NCBI RefSeq assembly: GCF_020497125.1
Contig: NC_059075.1
Location: 38,228,003 to 38,292,002 of the forward strand
DNA from: Mauremys mutica
Lineage: Eukaryota > Chordata > Testudines > Geoemydidae
Length of the DNA stretch: 64,000 nucleotides
Reading direction: 5' to 3'
The stretch's first letter is position 1, and every line of letters starts with the position of its first letter. The notes below the pieces were generated by a model. It was not told where the DNA came from. It made no database searches and saw nothing but the letters and a program-made list of their open reading frames with translations. The position numbers and the translations under genes are program-made. Of this stretch, positions 22,359 to 34,969 are shown piece after piece.

Positions 22359-23302
22359 CAGTAACTCCTCACTTAACGTTGTCCCGATTAACGTTTGTTT
22401 CGTTGCTGATCTATCAGAGAACGCACTCATTTAAAGTTACGCAGTGTTAACTTGTAATGTTGTTTGGCTTCCGTCTGCTAATACTGTACTTTGTCCACTA
22501 CTTGTGGGATTCTCTGGAAGAGCAGCCTGTCGGAGCTAGCGGGTCAGGACTTGGAACCAGGGTGGGCTGGCAGCCCCACAACAGCTCCCCTCCACCACCA
22601 CACCCCCCGCACCTCCTGCCTGCGGCGGGCCCCGCAGAGCAGCACCTCCCCCCTCCTTCCTCGCACCTCTCTCCTGCAGCAATCAGGTCTTTTGCAGCAT
22701 TCAGGAGGCTGTGGGGAGGGGGATGGGAGGAGCATGGACGCGGCGCGCGGCTCCCCCCTCCCCGCCCCTCCCGTCCAAAATCAGCTATTTCACAGTGTTC
22801 AGGAAGGAGGAGTGAGGACGCGGTGTGCTTTGGGGGTGGGGGTGGAGCAGGGGCAGGAAGAGGCTGGCGGGGGTGGTGTGGGAAGGGGCAGGGGTGGGGC
22901 CTTGGGGGCAGGGGTGGAGTGGGGGTAGGTCTGGGGCAGAGCCGGACATTAAGCGCCCCCCCCCGGCACTTTGGAAAGAACAGTAAGAGGAGCAGCCAGA
23001 CGATCCACCCTCTTTCACCCTCTGAATCCACCATCTCAACCAAACTTCACAATCACCATTGCTGAGTACAAGATTCAATTGTTTGTTTAAAACTTTATAC
23101 CTGTATTACATTGTTTAAAATTGTTTAAAACTTATACTGTATATGTATATAATGTCTTTTGTCTGGTGAAATTTTTTTCCCTGGAACCTAGCCCCCCACA
23201 TTTACATTAATTCTTATGGGGAAATTGGATTTGTTTAACATCGTTTCGCTTAAAGTCGCATTTTTCAAGAATATAACTATAATGTTAAGTGAGGAGTTAC
23301 TG
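22359..23302. mobile_element. Tigger-like non-autonomous DNA transposon
   Basis: Terminal inverted repeats cagtaactcctcacttaacg on the left and its reverse complement gttaagtgaggagttactg on the right, each flanked by TA. CAGT-type ends and TA duplication are known for Tigger/pogo elements of the mariner group. The 944-bp interior includes an unusually G+C-rich, purine/pyrimidine-skewed core (about 22580-22990), and its long ORFs on both strands are compositional artefacts. No transposase is visible. Confidence 0.8.
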
Positions 23303-23874
23303 TACATTTAAAAAAAATCTATTTGTCAAGACTTGGATTCTGCCTGAAGATAAACATTTTTTGAAAGTTTTTGAGGGGGAAGAAAGGGAACCCCCCCCCA
23401 AACAACTCCACCACTTTCCCCACTATTTTTTATTATTCCATAAGAGGTGTGTGTCTAGGCATGACTGTGTTTTAAGGCATTTTTTTAAAAGTTTAGAGTG
23501 TGCAGACTAGGGAGTTATTAAGAGATCTCAGATGTAGCCAGGATTGCCACTAAGATTTTATAACCTAGAAGTGCTAATGTAAAATCAGTGAAGGCAGCCA
23601 ATATAAAGAATTCAGGATACGAGTGTTGATTGTGTGCCCAAACCTGTAAGCAAACAGGCTGCAATCACCAGAAATCTTGCTGATAGCCCTAGTAAGAGGA
23701 TTACCATATGGGCGATAGGTCATTGTGTTGGTGCCAGTCATGGAATCCTCAGGGGCCACTGTCAAAAGAAAATGGAGCTAGGAATCCTATCCATTAGGGG
23801 TGCTATGTTTTTTAGCCTTTGTTAGACCAGCAGAATCTCTCATTCTATTTTAGCTGTATTTATGGCCCCCATCA
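23303..23874. other. No recognisable feature
   Basis: Mixed composition with no coding evidence. Confidence 0.45.
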
Positions 23875-24418
23875 CTGTAGTATCTGAGTGCCTCACACTT
23901 TTTAATGTAATTATTCTCACAACAGCCTGGTGAAGAAGGGAAGTACTATTCTGTCAGAAATTGGGATGGAGATGGTCATGCCTAGTGGTCAGAGTTGGAA
24001 TCAGGAGTCTGGGGTGGGGTTGGAGCGATGCTGGAGCAGGGCAGCAGCAGGGCTGAAGCAGGACTAGGAACAGAGCTGGAGCGAGAGCAAGGCTGCAATA
24101 TGCTATGGCTTGGGGAGTCTGTGGCCACCCTGAAACAGAAGAGAGTTCCAAGCCATGGGGTGACATTGAGCAGACTGAGCTGATGTTCCTCTGTGGGTCT
24201 TGTATACCTGGTCTGGGAGTCACATGACTTTTGGGATTGGCTGGAGCCTATCACAGGAGTGACTCATCACCTCACATCTTATTTTACAGAGAAGGAGTTG
24301 AGGCACAGAGAGACTAAGTGACTTGCCTTAGAATACACAGGAAGTCTGTGACAGCGTAAGGAAATGAGCCCAGGTCTCCTGAATCCTTGGCTAATGCCCT
24401 AACTACTGGGCCATCCTT
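23875..24418 (-). repeat. MIR SINE split by an insertion
   Basis: Antisense MIR. The left piece (about 23875-23955) contains ctcacaacagcctggtgaag and agtactatt; the right piece (about 24275-24418) contains attttacagagaagg, aggcacagagagactaagtg and acttgcctta. The two pieces are adjacent in the MIR consensus, so the 320 bp between them (about 23956-24275) is a later insertion that I cannot classify. Confidence 0.7.
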
Positions 24419-25019
24419 TCTCCCCAAAGTGCATTAATGCACTTCAAACCATTGACATGAAGAAAACGGCAGACAACTCAAATCTTTTCCCTCATATTGA
24501 AGACAATTGAGGAAAAAGTATGTTCTCCTCTATGGATGTTTCTGCCACCATCTCCACCTTCCCTATGAGAGCTGAGTATCTAAGACACTGATGGCTAGCA
24601 AGAAAACCAGCCAGTCATATTGTATGCTGTCTTCCTGAAGAGCTGGGATTTATTCAGTTGAAAGATTTATCAGTTCTATTTGTAACCTCTCATTCCCTTT
24701 TGAATACACTTGGTATAAAATATTCTTTTGGGGTTCTGTTTGACATAAACTAAAGCCCTTAAAAAGTGCACCCAACTTAATTCATTTAACACTGTTTCCC
24801 TTGGCAATGTTGTCATTAAGATGACCATGTCTAAATGGCTGATTGCATTTTGGGCTGTTATGGTAAGGCCGGTTTAAAATTAGAAGACCATATCAAAGCG
24901 TATTCCATTCAAGGCATTATGGCATGTTTTTATCTTAGATATATGCAAGATGGATACATTATCCTCACTCCAAACAGTTTCAAAACATTATTGCTTAGAT
25001 TCAATTTCTGGGATTTTGG
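24419..25019. other. No recognisable feature
   Basis: Non-coding sequence between two MIR copies. Confidence 0.45.
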
Positions 25020-25260
25020 AGATGTGGGTTCAGTTTCTAGCGTTGCTGCGACTCCCACTGTGACCTTGTACAAGTCATTTACTCTCCTGGATCTTCATTC
25101 CTCATATGGAAAATGGAGATGATAATACATCCTTCGTCCCACCCTTTTTCTGGCTTTATACTGTAAACTCCCTGAGGCTGGGGTTGTTTCTCCCTATGTG
25201 ATTTCAGAGTTTCTAGCAGAATAGGGTTGATCTTGGTTGTTGCCTCAGGGATGATACTGT
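25020..25260 (+). repeat. MIR-like SINE with extended tail
   Basis: gtgaccttgtacaagtcatt and aaaatggagatgataataca match the MIR core in sense. The following tgtaaactccctgaggctgg resembles the tail shared by MIR and L2-type LINEs. Confidence 0.6.
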
Positions 25261-25315
25261 AATATAAATAGTCAAGGGAGGAATCCTGCTTTGGGGTCGT
25301 TGGCCCTGCAGGACC

Positions 25316-25508
25316 TACACCTCTACCCCGATGTAATGCGACCTGATATAACATGAATTCGAATATAACGCGGTAAAGCAGCGCTTTGGGGGGGCAGGGC
25401 TGCGTGCTCCGGCGGATCAAAGCAACTTCGATATAACGCGGTTTCACCTATAACGCGGTAAGATTTTTTGTCTCCCGAGGACAGCGTTATATCGGGGGTA
25501 GAGGTGTA
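25316..25508. mobile_element. Short TA-flanked MITE, copy 2
   Basis: A 193-bp unit flanked by TA. Left end cacctctaccccgatgtaa, right end ttatatcgggggtagaggtg. It keeps the gatataacgcggt motifs that are decayed in copy 1 (8290-8491). Non-coding. Confidence 0.75.
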
Positions 25509-27692
25509 TTTCCAAAGTAGGGGCACCTGAACTCTCCTGCTTTTTGGAGTTTTGTTTTTATACTGTTTTACACTTTTTGTTAGAGTTGACCATATTTTTT
25601 CATTTTTGTTTGTTTTGAAGTTTTTTGGGCAGTATCTTCTAAAATGTTGACCTCCCTGGCTGGGGTGTGGCTTTGGGGATAGGAGTAGTGGGAGCACTGC
25701 TGGGTCTGAGAGGGAGAGCTTTTAACCGGGAGCCACTGAGGCAGTTTCTAGGTGCTTCTTCTCCTTTCTTTTCTCTCTCCTCCTTGCAATTTTTTTTTCT
25801 TTCTTTCAGCATGTGGAGCCTGCTGCTTCTCTCTACCCTATTGCTCTATCTATTCTCATGCCCAGTGTGTGGAGGGTGTGTGTGTTTCACATGTTTCATC
25901 TAGGGTCTGGGCCCTGGATTTGGGACCTGTCCCACCCACTTTTGTTGCCATTGGTTGGTGCGGGCAGATCTTTGGCTGGATGATTTGGTAGTAGAGTGTA
26001 AGCGGAGGTGGCTATAGTTTGCTGCCATTTTGGGCTCCCTGTTCAGCCCCACCCTTCCCGTCCTTAATCTAATTGCTGGGTCTCTGGTGATGCCAGGGGG
26101 TAGGTTGATCCTCATTTTGGAATCTGGAAGGGATTTTGCCCATAAAGCAAAATTGATAAATTGCTATGTAGGTTTCCCCTCCTTCTATCCAGCATCTTGG
26201 AAATTTGGTTTTGGGGCATTTAAATTACAATTGTTGCAATTTTGGCAGGTTCTAGAGAAGTTGGTGAGTAAGAAAAGATGCAGTTGAAGTCCTTGTAACC
26301 CAGTGGCTGCCTGGACATTGGTTCTGGGCATGGCAATACATAGTGAGGGTGTATGCCTCCATATCTTGCACAGCTTGTAGCTCCTCTCGTCTTTCTCACC
26401 TCCTGCATGGGAGAGAAGAACAGGTCAGGATTCTGGCTTTGAGTGAGAGTCCCTTGGAAGGCCTGAGATTTTAGCGAAGACCTGGCCTTCGTACCTTCAG
26501 GTTCATAGCCCACCAGGCCCATTCATGCCCATTGACAACCACAGTGCAAGATCCCTACCAGGTAGTTTGGGGTGGTTAACTCAGTTAAGTAGCTATTTTA
26601 AATAAACTGCATTTAACCACATTATAATGTCTCTGTCTCATAGTTTCTGTGTCCACATCAATAGTGTGATGCTGGTAGCTAGATTTACTTGTGGAGGAGC
26701 CTAAAGTTCCAAGAGAGCAAGACAGAGATTCTTACTTTAACATATTTTCCTAAAATGAGAAGGGATTGAAGAAAGAAAATCTAAAGATCATTAAAAAGGC
26801 ACCTAAAACCCCCAAACTTTATATTAGAAAGCTTTTTCCTCTGAAAGTAGGAGCTGTAACAAGTAGTAACCACAAAGCATCCAAAAAGATACATTTCACT
26901 TGAATTGAAAATATCTCTTTAAAAAAAGTTTCACATTTAGTTGATTTGTCTGCAGCTTTTGCTCTATGCTAAAATAATAAAAATCTGTGTTCTTTTTAGT
27001 CTTATTGTGTGTTTAATGTTTAAAGTAATTATAAAGATGACTAATATCTTTGTAAAAAAGCTTGAGGCACAAAACCAGGGAAGAGTTGTGTTCTTATAGT
27101 ATCGGTCGCTCTGATAATGACTTAGTCATTTCTTGACTACTATGAATAACATTATAAAGGGAAATAAGGAAAGTTTAAGGAATAAAAAAGTTTAATTGTT
27201 CATGCATAATTTCAGCAAAGTTTACAGCTAACTTGTCACAGTGATTTTAATTTGACAGCATATCTTCTTAAATGGCAAATAATTCTTTTTCCTAGGTAGT
27301 ATTTGTTTTAAGGCAGCTTTCCAATAATACATAAAAAGAAATGAGATTTTACTTGGCCTAAAAAAGGGTGGAGAAATAAATATGTAAAAAAGAGCTGAAA
27401 TCAGAATAAACTAAATGTGCAGACAGCATTTTAATCTTAACATCCATTGTCAGAACATACTTTACTTAAACAACTTACGACTATCTAACTTCAAAGAGAA
27501 AATTGAACTTCATATAAGATTTTGTATAAAATGTGTGATATACTTTGTATAATGATTGTGGACTATAATTTTGAGTATATGATGCTATATGTGTGTGTAG
27601 GAAATTGCTCCTTCTTGTACACATATACCATTTACGGCAGGTGATACAGTGCATTAAGTGACATATTTATTCCTGTGCACAATTTAGATATA
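25509..27692. other. Unclassified sequence
   Basis: 25.6-26.6 kb is richer in G+C than its surroundings and contains short ORFs on both strands, none coding-like. 26.6-27.7 kb is AT-rich. No feature that I can name. Confidence 0.4.
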
Positions 27693-29960
27693 TATTCATA
27701 GATTCCAGTGCCAGAAGGGACCATTGTGCTTGTCTTGTCTAACCACCTGTATAACACTGGCCATAGAACTTCCTCAAAATAATTCACAGAGCATATTTTT
27801 TAGAATAAACTTACAATCTTGACTGAAAAATTGTCAGTGATGCAGAATTCACCATGACCCTTACTAAATTGTTCCAATGATTAATTAACCTCACTGTTAA
27901 ATTTGTCTTATTTCCAGTATGAATTTGTCTAGCTTCAACTTCCAGCCATTGGATTTCATTGTACCTTTTTCTGCTAGAATTGAAGAGCCCAATTTTAAAT
28001 ATTTGTCCCCTATGTATATATTTATAGACAGTAATCATGTCATCCCTTCACTTTCTCTTTGTTAAGCTAACTAGACTGAGCTCTTTGAGTCTATCGCATT
28101 AAGGCACGTTTTCTAATTCTTTAATTATTCTTCTGGCTCTTTTCTGAACCCTCTCAAATTTATCTGCATCCTTCTTGTATTGTGGGAACCAGAACTGGAC
28201 ATGGTATTCTAGTGCCAAATACAGAGGAAAAATAACTTCTCTACTCCTGCTTGAGATTCCGCTGTTTATACATCTCAGGATGACATTAGCTAATTTGACC
28301 ACAGAGTCAGCGGGAACTCATGCTCAGCTGATTATCCACCATGACCCTCATATCTTTTTCAGTGTCACTGCTACTCTGGATATAGTCCCCCATCATTTAA
28401 TTATGGCCTACATTCTTTGACCTAGATGTTTACATTGAGTCATATTACAATGGATATTGATTGCTTGTGCTCAATTTATCAAGCAGTCCTGATTGCTCTG
28501 AATCAGTGACCTATCTTTTGTTATTTACCACCACCCCAATTTTTGTGTCATCTGCAAAGTTTATCAGATATACTATATTTTCTTCCAGGTCATTGATAAA
28601 AATATTAAATACTGTAGGACCAAGAACTGATCTCTGCAGGACCCCACTGGAAACACCCCCCCTCTTAATGATGATTCCCCATTTACAATTACATTTTGAG
28701 ATCTGACAGTGAGCCAGTTTTTAATTCATTTAATGTGTGCCATGTTAATGTGTGCCATTTTATATCATTCTAGTTTTTTAATCAAAATGTTGTACTGTAG
28801 CAAGACAAATGGCTTACAGAAGTCTAAGTATATTTCATCAACACCATTACCTTTGTCAATCAAACTTGCAATCTCATGGGAAAAAAGATACCAAATTAGT
28901 TTGACAGGTTCTGTTTTCCGTAAACCTATGTTGATTTGCATTATTTACATGACATCCTTCAGTTCTTTATTAATCTAGACCTGCAACAGCTGCTCTTTTG
29001 TCTCGCCTGAGATTGATGTCAGACTGACAGGGCTATAATTACGTGAGGACTTTTCATCACCACCGTACTAAATCGGCACTGCTGTGATCGATGAAGATGC
29101 GATGGACATAATTAATCCACCTCAACGAGAGGTGAAAGTTATGTCAACAGGAGAGTATCTCCCACCCAACATAGCATGGTGTAGACACCGCGTTAAGTCA
29201 AAGTACGTTATATCGCTCAGGGGAGTGGGTTTTTTACACCTCTAAATGACGTAACTAATGTCAATTTAAGCGATAGTGTAGACAAGGCCCCAGTCATCCT
29301 GTTTACCTTTTTAAAAATTGGTACAGCATTACCTGTCTTCCAATCTTCTGGAACTTCCCCAGAGCTCCAAGATGTATTGAAAACCAGCATTCAGCCAGCT
29401 CTTTTAAAACTCTTGGATGCAAGTTACCTAAATCTGCTGATTTTTAAAAATGTCTAACTTCTGTAGTTTCTGTTTAACTTCCTCCTGAAACAATGGTGGA
29501 ATGGAAAGGGTATTATCACTATATGATGAGTCTGTACCATCTGTTTTTTTCCTTAAATACAAAACAGAAATATATATTGAACACTGTCTTTTCCACGTTA
29601 TCATTGATAATTCTACCATTTCCATCCACTAAAGGACCAATACGATTGGTGGGATTCTTTTTTAGTTCTTAAAAAATTCCTTCTTATTGTCCTTAACTCT
29701 GCTAACCATAGAGTTTTCCTTGTGTCCCTTTTACTTCTCATATTAATTTTCTACCATTCCTATCTTATGATGTATATTCATTACTATCAACTTCCCCCTT
29801 CTTCCATTTGTTGTTATTTTTTAATTTATTATAGCTGCTTTCCCTTCCCCTCTAATCCAGGTCAGGATTTTTTTAACCAGTATGGCCTATCTTGTGCTTA
29901 ATCTGTTATGACATTAATCCATAAGCATTCAAGATCATTTTTTTCTGATTTATCAGTGAC
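27693..29960 (-). mobile_element. CR1 LINE, antisense, old, interrupted
   Basis: The 3' end is at the low coordinate (tagattccagtgccagaagg, 27703-27722). Minus-strand protein pieces match the C-terminal part of CR1 ORF2: LANVILRCINSGISSRSREV and KFERVQKRARRIIKELE near 28290-28110. Nucleotide similarity continues upward through the RT region (antisense of the fingers near 29300-29480). A MITE (29036-29292) interrupts it. Many stops and frameshifts; inactive. Confidence 0.75.
29036..29292. mobile_element. MITE inserted in antisense CR1
   Basis: Right end agcgatagtgtagacaaggc (29269-29288) is typical of an abundant sauropsid fold-back MITE. Inside, gtatctcccacccaacatag and gttatatcgctcaggggagt match its usual interior. 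The left end is decayed. CR1 similarity is continuous across it. Confidence 0.5.
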
Positions 29961-30504
29961 TCAAAAACACGTAAAGCCATTTTTGACACAGTGCCACTCT
30001 CCCTCTCCTTTTGTCCATTTCGTCCTTCCTAAATAGGTTATAACCTTTGATTTTAACATTCCAGTAGTGCGAATCATCCCACCAACTTGCAGTAATACAG
30101 CTAGATCAAATTTATGCTTAATAATGAGCAATTTCAGTTCTTCTTGTTTACACAAGCATTGGTGTAAAGAAGTGGTCTCCAAACTTTTCATGGTCATGCC
30201 CTTCCCCCCTCTCCGGGGCTAGGAGTGGGGCCACAGCTTTGGCAGGGACGAGGCTGGGGCAGCCCTCCCTCTTCCCAGGGAGTGACGGCTGCTCCAGTCT
30301 GTTGCCAGCTTCCTGGCTTTATAAGTCTCTTTCTTCCCAACAAAGCCTGCTTGCAATCAATCCCTGGCTCTTCCTCCAGGTTCAGCTTGTGGAGTTAATA
30401 GGCCTATCCGGCCACCTTAACACCTTCCAGTCCTGTGTGGGGTGGACACCCCATCACAGGCTTCATGTGTGTTTGTGGCTATGGTTGGGAGTTCCAAAGA
30501 CCTA
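29961..30504. other. Unclassified, with a possible LTR-like fragment
   Basis: 30239-30445 (ggctttataagtctctttc, then gtccagtcctgtgtgggg-like sequence) has the look of a short LTR or LTR-derived repeat with a TATA-like box, but no matching ends were found. Confidence 0.3.
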
Positions 30505-31170
30505 GCCATTTCATCTAACAGACTTTCAAAATAACACATATCTCGCTATGATACCATCTGCCTGATGTCCCTCTCCTACCACAAGCACATATTCTATCAG
30601 AGCCCCAGCAGCATCTACAGTATGCTTTTGCAATGCACCAGTATCTGAAATCTACAAAGCTATTGTGTCGAGCAGCTTTCTCATGTTTGTCAAGCATGAT
30701 GCACTGGACTTGGTTGGTGGATCTGATGCAAAGTTTGAGAGGGCTTGTACTCCAGTCTTTGTTAGACTGATACAGCTGATGCTCCTGATGCCCTCCATCC
30801 TGATGAGGATACTGCTTGCTACTCATGTACAGTGCGAATCCACACTGACACATACTCAAAAAGACTGTATGGTTCTTTGAGGTGTTCTTGTTGGTGTGAC
30901 TCTCGTGAACCACCCTCCATCCCTGCTTTTGGAGTCTTCAGGTAACATGGGTTTGGAGTTGCAGGGGAACTGAGGGAGGATCAAGGCCATTTTGCCTTTT
31001 AGGCCCTTGCATGATGAGGCAGAGGGTGTAAGTGCAGTCCTGACGGACGCTACTATTTAAAAGACTCCAATCTTGCATCAATGAGGCTCATGTGCACCTA
31101 TAGTGGGATCCACACTGACAATAGTGTTTCAATGAAACACTATTACTGTATGGTAAGTAACTATTCTTTT
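30505..31170 (+). mobile_element. DIRS-type element copy D, 3' fragment
   Basis: Degraded recombinase C-terminus followed by a terminal block. 30665-30880 is open and reads FVKHDALDLVGGSDAKFERA, matching FASHYALVQQSRDDAAFGSA of copy A. The catalytic Tyr position is Asp (GAT). The H-x-x-R region (about 30587-30610) is frameshifted. Downstream, aatccacactgaca occurs at 30837 and again at 31110. The fragment ends with ggtaagtaactattctttt (31152-31170), the shared DIRS terminal motif. No upstream DIRS genes are present. Confidence 0.7.
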
Positions 31171-32289
31171 CTACACAGTGTCCACTGTGCAGCAGTTGGA
31201 AATAAATTGTTGCCATTTTTCGAAGTTCTTCAGGGCAGGGCCTATCTCTATATGTGTCTTGTACTACATCTGGCACAATGGCACCCAAATCTTATGGTCA
31301 TAATAAAAAATAGTGGGGAAAGTGGTGGAGTTGTTTTGTGTATCGGGGTATGGTTCCCTCTCTTCCCACTCAAAAACTTTCAAAAAATGTTTATCTTCAG
31401 GCAGAATCCAAGTCTTGACAAATAGAGTTTTAAAGGTGGTGGGTTTTTTTTTAAATTTTGAGCTACCTTAAATGGAAGGATAGACACAGTTAACTCTGCC
31501 ACAAATTAACTCTAGTAGTTGCTCTGCTTCTTCCATAATAAAATATACCTTTGGTTTGTATAATGCTTTTGATATGAACTATCAAATATTGTAGAATTAG
31601 ATAATAGCAGAAGGCCAGCGCCTGAGAGGTTCTTATGTGCTTAGCTTCAAGCTTTAGTACTGTGAAGCTGCTAAGCTCTGTCAGAACAGATCATCAGGCT
31701 TAAGTGTGGCAGAACTCTGGGACACCACATGGTTGAAATGACAATGAGATCTTGACATCTGTAGATAAATTGAAATGACAATTGTTTATAATACTTTAAA
31801 ATCCTATAGCTAGAAAATTAAAAGAAAACACAGCAAAAGTTCTGTTTGAAAAGTACAATATTATGTTTCCAACTTAAATACCAACTATTCTTTGTTTAAA
31901 AAATGTTAAAAAGTAAGGAAATGGAAAACTAGGAGTATACACACTGCCATAAAATAAAATGCTCTTCCAATGATAGCAATCATCCACATAATCATTTTCA
32001 CATTATCAAAACAATCTTAACTCACATAAAAATCAAAATTAAGCATAAAAACATTACATTATCATTTAGCTTTAGTAACATAACATTATATACATCACAG
32101 TTCTTATATACTCTATCTACCTAAATAGCTTTCTGTTTAAAATTCTTTAAATGCAGCCTATTAACAGGCCTACAATAAGCACAGAGATTACAACATACCT
32201 TGCTAAATAGGATACCCCATTCAAGCGATCACTGCTCAGAAAATGACTACTATGACTTGTTTCACATAACATTTCCGATCAATAAATCA
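31171..32289. other. No recognisable feature
   Basis: AT-rich, non-coding. Confidence 0.5.
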
Positions 32290-33750
32290 AAATCATAGAA
32301 TCATAGAATCTCAGGGTTGGAAGAGACCTCAGGAGGTCATCTAGTCCAACCCCCTGCTCAAAGCAGGACCAAATCCAACTAAATCATCCCAGCCAGGGCT
32401 TTGTCAAGCCTGACCTTAAAAACCTCTAAGGAAGGAGATTCCACTACCTCCCTAGGTAACGCATTCCAGTTCTTCACCACCCTACTAGTGAAAAAGTTTT
32501 TCCTAATATCCAGCCTAAACCTCCCCCTCTGCAACTTGAGACCATTACTCCTTGTTCTGTCATCTTCTACCACTGAGTACAGTCTAGATCCATCCTCTTT
32601 GGAACCCCCTTTCAGGTAGTTGAAAGCAGCTATCAAATCCCCCCTCATTCTTCTCTTCTGCAGACTAAACAATCCCAGTTCCCTCAGCCTCTCCTCATAA
32701 GTCATGTGCTCCAGCCCCCTAACCATTTTTGTTGCCCTCCGCTGGACTCTCTCCAATTTATCCACATCCTTCTTGTAGTGTGGGGCCCAAAACTGGACAC
32801 AGTACTCCAAATGAGGCCTCACCAGTGCTGAGTAGAGGGGAATGATCACATCCCTCGATCTGCTGGAAATGCCCCTACTTATACAACCCAAAATGCCATT
32901 AGCCTTCTTGGCAACAAGGGCACACTGTTGACTCATATTCAGCTTTTCGTCCACCGTAACCCCTAGGTCCTTTTCTGCAGAACTGCTGCCCAGCCATTCG
33001 GTCCCTAGTCTGTAGCAGTGCATGGGATTCTTCCGTCCTAAGTGCAGGACTCTGCACTTTCCTTGTTGAACCTCATCATATTTCTTTTGGCCCAATCCTC
33101 TAATTGTCTAGGTCCCTCTGTATCCTAGCCCTACCCTCCAGCGTATCAACCACTCCTCCCAGTTTAGTGTCATCTGCAAACTTGCTAAGGGTGCAGTCCA
33201 CACCATCCTCCAGATCGTTAATGAAGATATTGAATAAAACCGGCCTCAGCACCGACCCTTGGGGCACTCCACTTGATACCGGCTGCCAACTAGACATGGA
33301 ACCATTGATCACTACCCGTTGAGCCCGACCATCTAGCCAGTTTTCTATCCACCTTACCGTCCATTCATCCAGCCCATACTTCTTTAACTTGCTGGCAAGA
33401 ATACTGTGGGAGACTGTATCAAAAGCTTTGCTAAAGTCCAGAAATAGTACATCCACTGCTTTCCCCTCATCCACAGAGCCGGTTATCTCGTCATAGAAGG
33501 CAATTAGGTTAGTCAGGCATGACTTGCCCTTGGTGAATCCATGCTGACTGTTCCTGATCACTTTCCCCTCCTTTAAGTGGTTCAGGATTGATTCCTTGAG
33601 GACCTGTTCCATGATTTTTTCCAGGGACTGAGGTGAGACTGACTGGCCTGTAGTTCCCTGGATCTTCCTTCTTCCCTTTTTTAAAGATGGGCACTACATT
33701 AGCTTTTTTCCAGTCATCCGGGACCTCCCCCGATAAAATATCAGATATAA
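32290..33750 (-). mobile_element. CR1 LINE, antisense, young, 5'-truncated
   Basis: The 3' end shows the 8-bp CR1 tail repeat (aatcatag units, 32290-32309). The RT is readable on the minus strand from about 33750: [18 protein letters not shown], then [27 protein letters not shown], and the catalytic FADDT (about 33180-33195). It is followed by the C-terminal domain in the 33095-32379 frame ([20 protein letters not shown]). Frameshifts lie near 33610 and 33100-33060. The endonuclease is missing because of 5' truncation, as usual for CR1. This is the least diverged CR1 in the window. Confidence 0.92.
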
Positions 33751-34969
33751 AATTGTTTTGATAACATGGATGTGACAGTAATTATGTAGTTGTTTGTTGT
33801 AATTGGACTGTGGTAGTCTGTTTTATTTGATGGCAGTATTTATGCCCTTAAATTGTCAGTTCCTTAGTTTTTAACTTTTTTTTTTAAATTGGGAATAGTT
33901 GTTATTTATGTTGGAGATGTAGCATTGTACTCTTCTAAACTTTAAGTTTTAAAAGTGTTTCTTTTTTTCTTCTCTGGATTTAAATGGGTATTGTATATTT
34001 TTAATTATTTTTATATATTTTTAGTTTTGGATTCAGGATACAAAAATGATAATTAAGGGATTGCATTATTGCTGGAAAAATTATAGTCACTAGATATATT
34101 ACTGTAACAACCTATTAGTATGTTCCAGATCACTGGTTTGTAGGATAATTCTGGAAAAAAAAAATTGGCCAGGAAAACAAAACCATTGGCCATGATAATC
34201 ATCATATGAAAAAAACAGATCATAGAACAAAAACAAGTTTAAAACGTACAGTTGAGAATACTGTCTACTTTATATAATTTCTCTCAGGGACCTTCTGGTT
34301 ACCATGTATATCTTTCAGCTAAACAGTATTCACATATCACTAGGGAAGACAAACAACCATATAAACATATGAAGTTCAGTTGTAGCTTGAACAGAGCCTA
34401 TCAAATTGAAAAATGTAGTTTTAGAGCCAGTAATGTAGAGTCAGATTCTATTGTACAGACAGATCAGATGTTACATTGGTATTCAACTGCTCTATTAGTT
34501 TCTCAACAGATTCTGATAAAGTAGTTTCCTATATTATTTTACTTTATGTTTTATAGGTTTTGGATCACTTCTTCCATTTCTTTCTTGGAAACACCCCTTT
34601 AGCTGAAGAAAAGTGTTCCATCTCCCTTATTTCTAAGGACATGGTATTCTGGAAAATCTAGATTTTCTGTTCATTTCAGTTCAGGTCTTTAGATAAAAAT
34701 CCTTTATCACCAAAGTCTGTCAATTGCATGATCATGGGTTGGTTAGCCTCAGCCATTCAGTAAGCCTTATGCACACCAAAAGTCATACTACCCTTCCCCA
34801 GGCGCTTCAAAGTCCATTAATTCACCCTCTTCTCTAGCGAACAATATTTCTACTCCATTTTACCCTATATTTTCCTGTTTCAGGAGTTCTGGTGTTTGGA
34901 TTGGCTTCTGGCATCAAGTGAAATCAATCTGGTTCTGTCTTGATCTATTTTCTGGCATTTCCTCCATGT
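33751..34969. other. No recognisable feature
   Basis: AT-rich, non-coding. A few lines near 34.7-34.9 kb have a higher pyrimidine content. Confidence 0.45.

Noticed and set aside
22457..23065. 202-residue + strand and 181-residue - strand ORFs
   Set aside because: Both are Pro/Gly/Arg-rich translations of the GC-rich core of a DNA transposon without any domain.
32401..33322. Plus-strand ORFs over the CR1 at 32.3-33.7 kb
   Set aside because: They are antisense shadows of CR1 ORF2, which is readable on the minus strand.
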